Shown: in pieces, positions 1 through 7,907 of the stretch
Layout: each line of letters opens with the position of its first letter
How positions within the stretch are numbered: the first letter of the stretch is position 1
From: Cellulomonas sp. ES6
GTDB taxonomy: Bacteria; Actinomycetota; Actinomycetes; Actinomycetales; Cellulomonadaceae
Assembly: GCF_030053835.1 (NCBI RefSeq)
Contig: NZ_CP125655.1
Coordinates: forward strand, 806,001 to 870,000
Direction of reading: 5' to 3'
Length of the DNA: 64,000 bases
Made by a program: the position numbers and the translations under genes
Notes under the pieces: generated by a model
What the model saw: only the letters and a program-made list of their open reading frames with translations
Database searches by the model: none
Told to the model about the DNA's origin: nothing

Positions 1-90
1 CGCAGCGCCCGCCCCGCGCCACCCGCCCTGCACCACCCGCCCTGCACCGCCGCCCGCCACCGCCGGTGGCCCGACGACCCGGGACCTCGC

Positions 91-984
91 ATGACCTCCC
101 CCACCCGCTCCACCACGGCGCCCGACGCCGCCACCACCGCCGACGCCGCCGCGTCCTCGGCACCCGCCGCACCCGCCCCGGCCGGCACCGCCCGCCCGGT
201 CGGGCTGCGCGGCGTCGGCCGCGCGTTCCCCACGCCGACCGGCACCCGCACCGTGCTCGCCGGCGTCGACCTCGACGTCGCCGCCGGCGAGGTCGTCGCC
301 GTCATCGGCCCGTCCGGCTGCGGCAAGTCGACGCTGCTGCGCCAGGTCGCCGGCCTGGACCGGCCGGACGCGGGCGTGATCCTGCTGGACGGGTCGCCGG
401 TCGCGCCGTTCGACCCGCGCACGGCCGTCGCGTTCCAGGAGCCGCGGCTGCTGCCGTGGCGCACGATCGCGCAGAACGTCGCGCTGGGGCTCCCCCGCGG
501 CACGCCGCGGCGCGAGGCCCGCGACCAGGTGGCGCGGCTGCTGGACCTCGTCGGGCTGTCCGGCTCCGCGGGCCTGCGTCCCCGGCAGGTCTCGGGCGGC
601 ATGGCCCAGCGCGCCTCGCTCGCCCGGGCCCTCGCCCGGCGGCCGGCGGTGCTGCTGCTCGACGAGCCGTTCGGGGCCCTGGACGCCCTCACCCGGCTGC
701 GGATGCAGGACCTGCTGCTCGACGTGCACGCCGAGCGCCCGACCACCGTCCTGCTGGTGACCCACGACGTCGAGGAGGCGCTGTTCCTCGCGGACCGCGT
801 CGTCCTGCTCGGCACCCCGGACGCGGGGGGCACGTCGGTGCGCCGGGTGCTGCGCGTGCCGGGAGCCCGCCCGCGGGACCGCGCCGACGCGCGGCTGGCC
901 GAGCTGCGCGCCGAGCTGCTCGACGGTCTCGGCGTCCCGACCCACCACCACGTGCACGACCCGGACCTGCACCACGCCATCTGA
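91..984 (+). CDS. ABC transporter ATPase, sulfonate/nitrate/taurine type (SsuB/TauB-like)
   Basis: Cytoplasmic ATPase that would power import with the lipoprotein (1052) and permease (2172) downstream. Seen: Walker A GPSGCGKST at about residues 73-81, an FQEP Q-loop, signature VSGGMAQR near 167-174, Walker B LLLDEPFG with Asp191-Glu192, and switch His225 in VTHD. About 45 Ala/Thr/Pro-rich residues precede the domain, so translation could begin later than the chosen ATG; no strong ribosome site is visible. The sequence resembles the SsuB/TauB/NrtD group. The substrate cannot be read directly; the downstream metY suggests a sulfur compound. No desulfonating monooxygenase (ssuD, tauD) lies in the window, though one could precede it. 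Confidence 0.9.
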   Translation: MTSPTRSTTAPDAATTADAAASSAPAAPAPAGTARPVGLRGVGRAFPTPTGTRTVLAGVDLDVAAGEVVAVIGPSGCGKSTLLRQVAGLDRPDAGVILLDGSPVAPFDPRTAVAFQEPRLLPWRTIAQNVALGLPRGTPRREARDQVARLLDLVGLSGSAGLRPRQVSGGMAQRASLARALARRPAVLLLDEPFGALDALTRLRMQDLLLDVHAERPTTVLLVTHDVEEALFLADRVVLLGTPDAGGTSVRRVLRVPGARPRDRADARLAELRAELLDGLGVPTHHHVHDPDLHHAI

Positions 985-1051
985 CCCGCACACCCCGCAC
1001 GCCCCGCCCGCCCCCGCGGGCAGCACCCCACCCACCGAGGAGACGACCGAC

Positions 1052-2110
1052 ATGACCGCCCGACCCCGCACCGCCGTGCGCCGCCCCGCCGCCGCCGTGG
1101 CCTCCGTGCTCGCCGCGACCCTGCTGCTCGGCGGCTGCGTCGCCGGCGAGGGCGAGGCGCAGGCCGGCTCCGCGCCCGAGGGCGACGACTCCGGCTGGAG
1201 CGCCGACACCCTCACGCTGGACTTCGCCACGTACAACCCGCTGAGCCTCGTCATCAAAGACCAGGGCTGGCTGGAGGACACCCTCGGCGACGACGTCGCG
1301 GTGGAGTGGGTGCAGTCGGCCGGCTCCAACAAGGCCAACGAGGCGCTGCGCGCCGGCGCGATCGACGTCGGCTCGACGGCCGGCTCCGCCGCGCTGCTGG
1401 CCCGGGCGAACGGCTCCCCCATCCGGACCATCGACATCTACTCGCAGCCCGAGTGGTCGGCGCTGGTCGTGCCGGCGGGCTCGGACATCACCGACGTCGC
1501 GGACCTCGCGGGCCGGTCGGTGGCCGCCACGAAGGGCACCGACCCGTACTTCTTCCTGCTCCAGTCGCTGGACGCCGCGGGCGTCGACCCGGCGGACGTC
1601 GAGGTCCAGAACCTCCAGCACGCCGACGGCAAGGCCGCGCTCGAGAACGGCTCCGTGGACGCGTGGGCGGGCCTGGACCCGCTGATGGCCGCCAGCGAGG
1701 CGGAGGCCGGGTCGACGCTGCTGTACCGGAACGTCGACTTCAACACCTACGGGTTCCTCAACGCCACGCAGGACTTCCTCGACGCCAGCCCGGACCTGGC
1801 GCAGCTGGTGGTGGACGCCTACGAGAAGGCGCGGGCGTGGGCCCAGGAGAACCCCGACGAGGTGGCGGCGATCCTCGCCGACGTCGCCGGCATCGACCCG
1901 GCCGTGGCGCAGACGGTCATCACCGAGCGCACGACCCTCGACATCGACCCGGTGCCGGGCGAGGCGCAGCGCGCGGTGCTCGACGTGGTCGGGCCGATCT
2001 TCGTGGAGTCCGGCGACGTGGCGTCGCAGGACCTCATCGACACCGCGCTCGACGGGCTGTTCGACCCGCAGCTCGCCGAGGCCGCCGACCCGTCCACGAT
2101 CGCGGACTGA
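1052..2110 (+). CDS. ABC substrate-binding lipoprotein, SsuA/NrtA type
   Basis: Extracellular ligand-binding lipoprotein for the importer. Seen: an Arg-rich n-region, a hydrophobic core and the lipobox LLLGGC with Cys29, then a type II binding fold. The stretch SAGSNKANEAL followed by GAIDVGSTAGSAALLAR matches the part of SsuA/TauA proteins that surrounds the ligand. The ATG has a good ribosome site (GAGGAG, about 1038-1043). It lies 67 bases after the ATPase stop and is followed by a strong hairpin (2117-2147) before the permease. Aliphatic sulfonate is the best substrate guess; nitrate or taurine is possible. Confidence 0.88.
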   Translation: MTARPRTAVRRPAAAVASVLAATLLLGGCVAGEGEAQAGSAPEGDDSGWSADTLTLDFATYNPLSLVIKDQGWLEDTLGDDVAVEWVQSAGSNKANEALRAGAIDVGSTAGSAALLARANGSPIRTIDIYSQPEWSALVVPAGSDITDVADLAGRSVAATKGTDPYFFLLQSLDAAGVDPADVEVQNLQHADGKAALENGSVDAWAGLDPLMAASEAEAGSTLLYRNVDFNTYGFLNATQDFLDASPDLAQLVVDAYEKARAWAQENPDEVAAILADVAGIDPAVAQTVITERTTLDIDPVPGEAQRAVLDVVGPIFVESGDVASQDLIDTALDGLFDPQLAEAADPSTIAD

Positions 2111-2116
2111 CCCCCC

Positions 2117-2147
2117 GCCGGCGGCCGCGTCACCCGCGGCCGCCGGC
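2117..2147 (+). terminator. Intercistronic hairpin between binding protein and permease
   Basis: A perfect 13-bp inverted repeat (GCCGGCGGCCGCG and its complement) with loop TCACC, right after the binding-protein stop. There is no T-tract. Within an importer operon this more likely protects the upstream message or partly attenuates than fully terminates. Confidence 0.6.
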
Positions 2148-2171
2148 CCCACCCCTCCCGAGGAGACCGCC

Positions 2172-3059
2172 ATGTCCTCCGTGCTCGGCACCGCCACCGT
2201 CGCGGGCACGTCCGCCCCGGTGACCGACGACCGCGGCCGCGTCCGCCCGGGCTGGAACCCGTTCAGCCCGGGGGCGGCCTCCGGGCCCCGCGCCGCGGGG
2301 CCGCTCGCCCGGCGTCCGGTGCGCGTGGCCCTCGGGCTCGTCGTGCCCGCGCTGCTGCTGCTCGCGTGGCAGTGGGCGACGGCGACCGGGCGCGTCGCGC
2401 CGTACCAGCTCCCCAGCCCCGCGTCGGTGTGGACCGCCGCGGTGGACCTCGCCGAGCGCGGCCTGCTGGGCCCGTACGTGGCGATCTCGACGCAGCGCGT
2501 GCTGCTCGGCTTCCTGGCGGGCGCCGCGCTGGGGCTGGCGCTGGGGTCGCTGGTCGGGCTGTCCCGGCTCGCGGGTGCGCTGCTGGAGCCCGCGCTCGCC
2601 GCGCTGCGGGCGGTGCCGTCCCTCGCGTGGGTGCCGCTGCTGATCCTGTGGCTGAAGCTCGGCGAGGACTCGAAGATCACGCTCGTCGCGATCGGCGCGT
2701 TCTTCCCGGTGTACACGACGGTGGTCGCCGCGCTGCGGCACGTCGACCCGCACCTGGTCGAGGCCGGGCGCGCGTACGGGCTGCGCGGGCCGCGGCTGCT
2801 CGGGGGCGTGCAGCTCCCCGCGGCGCTGCCCGCGGTCGTGGCGGGCCTCCGGCTCGGCATGGCACAGGCGTGGCTGTTCCTGGTCGCCGCGGAGCTCATC
2901 GCGTCGTCGATGGGTCTCGGGTTCCTGCTCACGGACTCCGGCCAGAATGGCCGCGTCGACCGGATCCTGCTGGCGATCGTGCTGCTGGCGCTGCTGGGCA
3001 AGACGACCGACGCGCTGATCGGCCTGGCCGAGAAGCGCCTGCTGAGGAGGTGGTCGTGA
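2172..3059 (+). CDS. ABC transporter permease, SsuC/TauC-like
   Basis: Inner-membrane channel subunit of 295 residues with about six hydrophobic segments after a roughly 45-residue polar N-terminus. Seen: the BPD_transp_1 coupling-loop region EAGRAYGLRG, then a membrane segment ending AAELIASSMGLGFLLTDSG, typical of SsuC/TauC. A GAGGAGA ribosome site precedes the ATG. The stop codon overlaps the GTG of the next gene (GTGA at 3056-3059), so the permease and the acetyl-CoA synthetase are translationally coupled. Confidence 0.9.
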   Translation: MSSVLGTATVAGTSAPVTDDRGRVRPGWNPFSPGAASGPRAAGPLARRPVRVALGLVVPALLLLAWQWATATGRVAPYQLPSPASVWTAAVDLAERGLLGPYVAISTQRVLLGFLAGAALGLALGSLVGLSRLAGALLEPALAALRAVPSLAWVPLLILWLKLGEDSKITLVAIGAFFPVYTTVVAALRHVDPHLVEAGRAYGLRGPRLLGGVQLPAALPAVVAGLRLGMAQAWLFLVAAELIASSMGLGFLLTDSGQNGRVDRILLAIVLLALLGKTTDALIGLAEKRLLRRWS

Positions 3060-5119
3060 CCTTCACGGCCCTGCAGTCCGAGACCCGCACCTACCCGGCG
3101 CCCGACCGCCCCGTCGGGGTGGCCGGCGGCTGGAACGTCGACCCCGCGGCGGACGCCGCCCTGCGCGAGCGCGCCGCTGCCGACCCGGTGGGGTTCTGGG
3201 AGGACGCCGCCCGCCGCCTGGAGTGGGCGGAGCCCTGGCACACCGCGCACACCTGGTCCCCCGCCGTGCCCGGCCCGGACGGCGAGCTGACCGTGCCGGA
3301 GGCGCGCTGGTTCGTCGGCGGCCGGCTCAACGCGGCGGTGAACTGCGTCGACCGGCACGTCGCGGCCGGCCGCGGCGACAAGGTCGCCATCCACGCGGAG
3401 GGCGAGCGCGGCGACCGCCGCTCGTACACGTACGCGGACCTCCAGCGCGAGGTGGCGAGGGCGGCGAACGCCCTCACCGACCTGGGCGTCGGGCCGGGCG
3501 ACCGGGTCGTCGTCTACCTGCCGGTGATCGCGGAGACGGTCATCGTCACGCTGGCGATCGCCCGGATCGGCGCGGTGCACTCGCTGGTGTTCGGCGGGTT
3601 CTCGGCGGAGGCGGTGCGGTTCCGGGTGCAGGACACCGGGGCGAAGCTGCTGGTCACCAGCGACGGGCAGTTCCGCCGCGGGCAGGCCGTCGAGGTGAAG
3701 TCCGCCGCCGACGCCGCGGTCGAGGGCCTGGACCACGTCGAGCACGTGCTGGTGGTGCGGCGCACCGGGCAGGACGTCGCCTGGACCACGGGGCGCGACG
3801 TCTGGTGGCACGACGTCGTGGACACCGCCTCCGACCGGCACGAGGCGCAGGCGTTCGACGCCGAGCACCCGCTGTTCATCATCTACACCTCGGGCACCAC
3901 CGGGAAGCCGAAGGGCCTGGTGCACACCACGGGTGGCTACCTCACGCACGCGTCGTGGTCGCACTGGGCGGTGTTCGACGCCAAGCCGGACGACGTCCAC
4001 TGGTGCACCGCGGACCTCGCGTGGGTGACCGCGCACACCTACGAGATCTACGGCCCGCTGACCAACGGCCTCACGCAGGTGATCTACGAGGGCACGCCCG
4101 ACACGCCCCACCGCGAGCGCCACCTGGAGGTGATCGAGCGGTACGGCGTCACGGTGTACTACACGGCGCCGACCCTCATCCGGACGTTCATGACGTGGTT
4201 CCCCGACGGCCTGCCGGACCGCCACGACCTGTCGAGCATCCGGCTGCTGGGCACGGTCGGCGAGGCGATCAACCCCGAGGCGTGGGTGTGGTTCCGCCGC
4301 GAGCTGGGCGGCGACCGGGCGCCCGTGGTCGACACCTGGTGGCAGTCCGAGACGGGCGCGGCCGTGATCGCCCCGCTGCCCGGTGTGACGACGCTGAAGC
4401 CCGGCTCGGCCACGCGACCGCTGCCGGGGCTGTCCGCCCGCGTGGTCGACGAGCACGGCGCCGACGTCCCGCGCGGGTCCGGCGGGTACCTGGTGATCGA
4501 CCGCCCGTGGCCCGGCATGGCCCGGACCGTGTGGGGCGACCCGCAGCGGTACCTCGACTCCTACTGGCGGCCGTTCGCCGCTCAGGGGTACTTCCTGGCG
4601 GGCGACGGCGCGTCCTGGGACGCCGACGGCGACGTGTGGCTGCTGGGCCGGGTGGACGACGTCGTGAACGTCGCCGGGCACCGGCTGTCGACCATCGAGA
4701 TCGAGTCGGCCCTCGTCGCGCACCCCGCGGTCGGCGAGGCCGGTGTCGCCGGCGTGGCGGACGCGGTGGGCGGGCAGGCCGTCGCGGCGTTCGTCGTGCC
4801 GGCCGTGCCACCCGGCCCCGTCGAGGACGTCGCCGCGTGGCGCGCCGCCGCCGACGCGCTGCGCGACGAGCTGCGGGCGCAGGTCGCCCGCGAGATCGGG
4901 CCGGTCGCCAAGCCGCGGCACGTCGTCCTCGTCCCGGAGGTCCCCAAGACCCGCTCGGGCAAGATCCTGCGCCGCCTGCTCGCCGACCTGCACGACGGCC
5001 GGCCGCTCGGCGACAGCACCTCGCTGCAGAACCCCTGGGCCGTGGAGCAGGTGGCCGCCCTGCTGCCCCGCGCCGCCCGCCCCCACCCCACGACGGCCGA
5101 GGAGGCCCTGCCCGCATGA
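3056..5119 (+). CDS. acs: Acetyl-CoA synthetase (AMP-forming)
   Basis: Would convert acetate, ATP and CoA to acetyl-CoA, AMP and pyrophosphate (ANL superfamily). Seen: the P-loop TSGTTGKPKG, the Acs hallmark DTWWQSETG, GSATRPLPGL, the GDGASWDADGDVW hinge region, RVDDVVNVAGHRL and the C-terminal PKTRSGKILRR carrying the catalytic, acetylation-sensitive Lys. At 687 residues it is slightly longer than the usual ~650. The GTG at 3056 is chosen because it overlaps the permease stop and has GAGGAGG just upstream. Sitting between a sulfur-type importer and metY is unusual for acs; a supply of acetyl groups for O-acetylhomoserine is one explanation (inference). Confidence 0.92.
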   Translation: MTFTALQSETRTYPAPDRPVGVAGGWNVDPAADAALRERAAADPVGFWEDAARRLEWAEPWHTAHTWSPAVPGPDGELTVPEARWFVGGRLNAAVNCVDRHVAAGRGDKVAIHAEGERGDRRSYTYADLQREVARAANALTDLGVGPGDRVVVYLPVIAETVIVTLAIARIGAVHSLVFGGFSAEAVRFRVQDTGAKLLVTSDGQFRRGQAVEVKSAADAAVEGLDHVEHVLVVRRTGQDVAWTTGRDVWWHDVVDTASDRHEAQAFDAEHPLFIIYTSGTTGKPKGLVHTTGGYLTHASWSHWAVFDAKPDDVHWCTADLAWVTAHTYEIYGPLTNGLTQVIYEGTPDTPHRERHLEVIERYGVTVYYTAPTLIRTFMTWFPDGLPDRHDLSSIRLLGTVGEAINPEAWVWFRRELGGDRAPVVDTWWQSETGAAVIAPLPGVTTLKPGSATRPLPGLSARVVDEHGADVPRGSGGYLVIDRPWPGMARTVWGDPQRYLDSYWRPFAAQGYFLAGDGASWDADGDVWLLGRVDDVVNVAGHRLSTIEIESALVAHPAVGEAGVAGVADAVGGQAVAAFVVPAVPPGPVEDVAAWRAAADALRDELRAQVAREIGPVAKPRHVVLVPEVPKTRSGKILRRLLADLHDGRPLGDSTSLQNPWAVEQVAALLPRAARPHPTTAEEALPA

Positions 5120-6531
5120 CCACCGAGGAGCACCGCTTCGGCTTCCGCACCCGCGCGCTGCACGCCGGGGCGATCCCCGACGCCGCGACCGGCGCGCGCG
5201 CCGTGCCGATCTACCAGACGACGTCCTTCGTGTTCGCCGACACCACCGACGCGGCCAACCTGTTCGCGCTCCAGAAGTACGGGAACATCTACTCCCGCAT
5301 CGGCAACCCCACCGTGGCGGCGTTCGAGGAGCGCATCGCGTCGCTCGAGGGCGGCATCGGTGCCGTGGCGACGGCGTCCGGGATGGCCGCGGAGTTCGTG
5401 ACGTTCGCCGCGCTCGTCGGGGCCGGCGACCACGTGGTCGCCTCCGCGCAGCTCTACGGCGGGACGGTCACGCAGCTCGACGTCACGCTGCGCCGGTTCG
5501 GGGTGGACACCACGTTCGTGCCCGGCACCGACCCGGCCGACTTCGCCGCGGCGATCCGCCCGGAGACGAAGGTGCTGTACACCGAGGTGGTCGCGAACCC
5601 GTCGGGCGACGTGGCGGACCTGGCTGGGCTGGCCGAGGTCGCGCACGCCGCCGGGATCCCGCTGGTCGTGGACGCGACGCTGTCGACCCCGTACCTCGTG
5701 CGACCCATCGAGCACGGCGCGGACATCGTCATCCACTCGGCGACGAAGTTCCTGGGCGGGCACGGCACCACGCTGGGCGGCGTGGTCGTCGAGTCCGGCC
5801 GGTTCGACTGGGGCAACGGGAAGTTCCCGCAGATGACCGAGCCCGTGCCGTCGTACAACGGCGTGTCCTGGTGGGGGAACTTCGGCGAGTACGGGTTCCT
5901 CACCAAGCTGCGCTCCGAGCAGCTCCGGGACATCGGCCCGACGCTGTCGGCGCAGTCCGCGTTCCAGCTCCTCCAGGGCGTCGAGACCCTGCCGCAGCGG
6001 CTCGACGCGCACCTGGCGAACGCCCGCGCGGTCGCGGAGTGGCTCGACGCGGACCCCCGCGTGGGCGCGGTGCACTGGGCGGGGCTGCCGTCCCACCCGC
6101 ACCACGAGCGGGCCGTGCACTACCTGCCGCTGGGCCCCGGGTCGGTGTTCGCGTTCCGGCTGGCGGCCACGCCCGAGCGATCCGGCCGTGAGGTCGGGCG
6201 CCGGTTCATCGAGGCGCTCCAGCTCGCGAGCCACCTCGCGAACGTCGGCGACGCCTGCACGCTCGTCATCCACCCCGCGTCCACCACGCACCAGCAGCTG
6301 TCCGCCGCGCAGCTCGAGGCCGCGGGCGTCCCGGAGGACCTGGTGCGCATCAGCGTGGGGCTTGAGGACCCGGAGGACATCCTCTGGGACCTCGACCAGG
6401 CGCTGAGGGTCGCGACCGCCCCCGACGACGCCACCGACGACGGCCGCGGCTCCCCCGGCCGTCAGGCCGTCCTCCCCGTCCCCGCCGTCGGGACCGCCGA
6501 CGCCTGCGCCCTCCCGGAGGCCACCCGATGA
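5116..6531 (+). CDS. metY: O-acetylhomoserine sulfhydrylase (PLP enzyme)
   Basis: Would make homocysteine (or methionine) from O-acetylhomoserine and sulfide (or methanethiol). Seen: the Cys/Met-metabolism PLP fold, GNIYSRIGNPT near residues 56-66, PLP-binding ATASGMAA near 85-92, and the Schiff-base Lys211 in HSATKFLGGHG. The long MetY-type region NGKFPQMTEPVPSYNG distinguishes it from shorter MetB/MetC enzymes. It carries about 40 extra residues at the C-terminus rich in Pro, Gly and Asp. The ATG overlaps the acs stop and its own stop overlaps the next ATG, giving a tight three-gene unit. Confidence 0.93.
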   Translation: MTTEEHRFGFRTRALHAGAIPDAATGARAVPIYQTTSFVFADTTDAANLFALQKYGNIYSRIGNPTVAAFEERIASLEGGIGAVATASGMAAEFVTFAALVGAGDHVVASAQLYGGTVTQLDVTLRRFGVDTTFVPGTDPADFAAAIRPETKVLYTEVVANPSGDVADLAGLAEVAHAAGIPLVVDATLSTPYLVRPIEHGADIVIHSATKFLGGHGTTLGGVVVESGRFDWGNGKFPQMTEPVPSYNGVSWWGNFGEYGFLTKLRSEQLRDIGPTLSAQSAFQLLQGVETLPQRLDAHLANARAVAEWLDADPRVGAVHWAGLPSHPHHERAVHYLPLGPGSVFAFRLAATPERSGREVGRRFIEALQLASHLANVGDACTLVIHPASTTHQQLSAAQLEAAGVPEDLVRISVGLEDPEDILWDLDQALRVATAPDDATDDGRGSPGRQAVLPVPAVGTADACALPEATR

Positions 6532-7019
6532 GCACCGCGACCCGCACCTGGCAGGGCCCGTCCGCCCCGGAGCGGCTCGCGCTGCTGCGCCGCACCCGCT
6601 CCATCGCGATCGTGGGAGCGTCGAACAACCCGTCCCGGGCGTCGTACTTCGTCACGACGTACCTGCGCTCCAGCTCCCCGTACGACCTGTACCTGGTGAA
6701 CCCGCGGGAGACGGAGATCCTCGGCCTGCCCGTCTACCCGTCGCTCGACGCGCTGCCGGTGGTGCCGGACCTCGTCGACGTGTTCCGCCGCCACGACGAC
6801 CTGCCGACGGTGCTCGACGAGACCCTCGCGGTGGGCGCCCGGGCGCTGTGGCTCCAGCTCGGGTCCTGGCACGAGGACGTCGCGCGCCGCGGCGAGGAGG
6901 CCGGGCTGACCGTCGTCATGGACCGGTGCGTGAAGATCGAGCACGCCCGGTTCCACGGCGGGCTGCACCTCGCGGGGTTCGACACGGGGGTCATCAGCTC
7001 CCGGCGCGCGCCGGGCTGA
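6528..7019 (+). CDS. CoA-binding domain protein (YccU-like)
   Basis: A 163-residue single-domain Rossmann protein of the CoA_binding family. Seen: SIAIVGASNNPSRAS near residue 22, YLVNPRETEILGLPVYPSL and DVFRRHDDLP, all typical of stand-alone CoA-binding proteins related to succinyl-CoA ligase subunits. The ATG overlaps the metY stop. The family's biochemical role is poorly defined. In this operon it may bind CoA or an acyl-CoA produced by the neighbouring synthetase (inference). A GC-rich inverted repeat at 7027-7068 follows. Confidence 0.85.
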   Translation: MSTATRTWQGPSAPERLALLRRTRSIAIVGASNNPSRASYFVTTYLRSSSPYDLYLVNPRETEILGLPVYPSLDALPVVPDLVDVFRRHDDLPTVLDETLAVGARALWLQLGSWHEDVARRGEEAGLTVVMDRCVKIEHARFHGGLHLAGFDTGVISSRRAPG

Positions 7020-7026
7020 CGCGCGG

Positions 7027-7068
7027 CGCCGCCGGGCCGGGTCCGCCCCGGCGGGTCGCCCGGCGGCG
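7027..7068. terminator. Terminator-like hairpin after the sulfur operon
   Basis: An 11-bp perfect inverted repeat (CGCCGCCGGGC / GCCCGGCGGCG) with a 20-base loop, between the end of the CoA-binding gene and the convergent tetR. No T-tract, as is usual in GC-rich actinobacteria. Confidence 0.5.
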
Positions 7069-7089
7069 TCCCGGCTGGGGCCGGCGGAC

Positions 7090-7121
7090 CGCGGCCGACG
7101 CCGCCTCAGGCGTCGGCCGCG
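7090..7121 (-). terminator. Hairpin spanning the tetR stop codon
   Basis: A perfect 13-bp inverted repeat (CGCGGCCGACGCC and complement) whose six-base loop contains the tetR stop codon. It is probably the 3' end of the tetR message and may also stop read-through from the converging operon. Confidence 0.5.
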
Positions 7122-7771
7122 ACGGCCTCGCGCTCAGCGGCCGACGTCAGCCGGCCGGTCGCGAGCGGCAGGATCACGGCGTCGACGAGGCGCGCGGCGA
7201 ACGCCGCGTCCATCGGCCGGTGCGCGACGACCTTGCGGTAGTGCACCATCGCGAGCGCGACGGCCGTGATCATCTCGACGTCCGCGTCGGGCGACGTCTC
7301 GCCGCGCAGCTCGGCGCGCTCCAGGACGTCCCGCATGAGCCGCGCCTGGCTCGCGACGAACTGCTCGTGGAAGACGGCGGCCACCTCGGGCTCCTCGCGG
7401 ATGGCCGACATGACGCCGTGCATGAGGTCGTCGTTCTTCAGCCGGGAGGCGCGGGTGGCCACGGCCAGCAGGTCGTCGCGCAGCGAGCCGGTGTCCGGGA
7501 CCTCGTCGATGGTGAGCTGCTTGGCGCAGAGCATGCTGTCGACCGTGAGCTGCACCTTGGACGACCAGCGGCGGTAGACGGTGGCCTTGCCGGCGCCGGC
7601 CCGCTCGGCCACGGCGTCCATGGTCATGCCGGCGTACCCGCGCTCGCGCAGCAGCTCGCGCGCGGCGCTGAGGATCGCCTCGTCCTTCGCCTCGTCGCGG
7701 GGGCGCCCGGGGCGGGAGGCCGGCGCGGGCGCGGGCAGCGCGACGTCCGCGTCGTCGCCACGCGCTGTCAT
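7106..7771 (-). CDS. TetR/AcrR-family transcriptional regulator
   Basis: A 221-residue DNA-binding repressor, divergent from the DHA2 exporter at 7908 and probably its regulator. Seen: N-terminal helix-turn-helix at roughly residues 30-75 with GYAGMTMDAVAERAGAGKAT and YRRWSSK, then an all-helical ligand-binding domain. The Gly-Arg-Pro run before the helix (PGRPRDEAK) is typical. A GGAGAGGAG ribosome site precedes the ATG. A sigma-70-like promoter (7795-7823) drives it from the 136-base divergent gap. The ligand is unknown. Confidence 0.9.
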   Translation of the reverse strand: MTARGDDADVALPAPAPASRPGRPRDEAKDEAILSAARELLRERGYAGMTMDAVAERAGAGKATVYRRWSSKVQLTVDSMLCAKQLTIDEVPDTGSLRDDLLAVATRASRLKNDDLMHGVMSAIREEPEVAAVFHEQFVASQARLMRDVLERAELRGETSPDADVEMITAVALAMVHYRKVVAHRPMDAAFAARLVDAVILPLATGRLTSAAEREAVAADA

Positions 7772-7794
7772 GCCCGCTCCTCTCCGTCGCGGTC

Positions 7795-7823
7795 ATTGTG
7801 CCCGCCGCGCCCCCCGGAGACAA
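7795..7823 (-). promoter_or_regulatory. Promoter for tetR (divergent region)
   Basis: On the minus strand, TTGTCT (7818-7823) and CACAAT (7795-7800) are separated by exactly 17 bases, about 24 bases before the tetR ATG. The rest of the gap (7824-7907) is relatively AT-rich and contains an imperfect TCGAGAC/GTTTCGG dyad (7825-7844) that could be an operator; that part is weak. A plus-strand promoter for the exporter is not clear. Confidence 0.5.
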
Positions 7824-7907
7824 ATCGAGACTGATGGGTTTCGGAACTAGGCGGTCTTGGATTACCGTCGTCCCATCCCCACACCGACGTCCTGAGGAAG
7901 CACACCT

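Noticed and set aside
689..5086. Very long open frame on the minus strand opposite the ABC/acs genes
   Set aside because: Composition is Arg/Gly/His/Val-rich with no domain, and it mirrors well-supported genes on the other strand. This is the usual high-GC shadow effect; many similar frames occur across the window.
7825..7844. Strong TetR operator in the first divergent gap
   Set aside because: The TCGAGAC/GTTTCGG dyad has too many mismatches to call on its own; it is mentioned only as a weak possibility.
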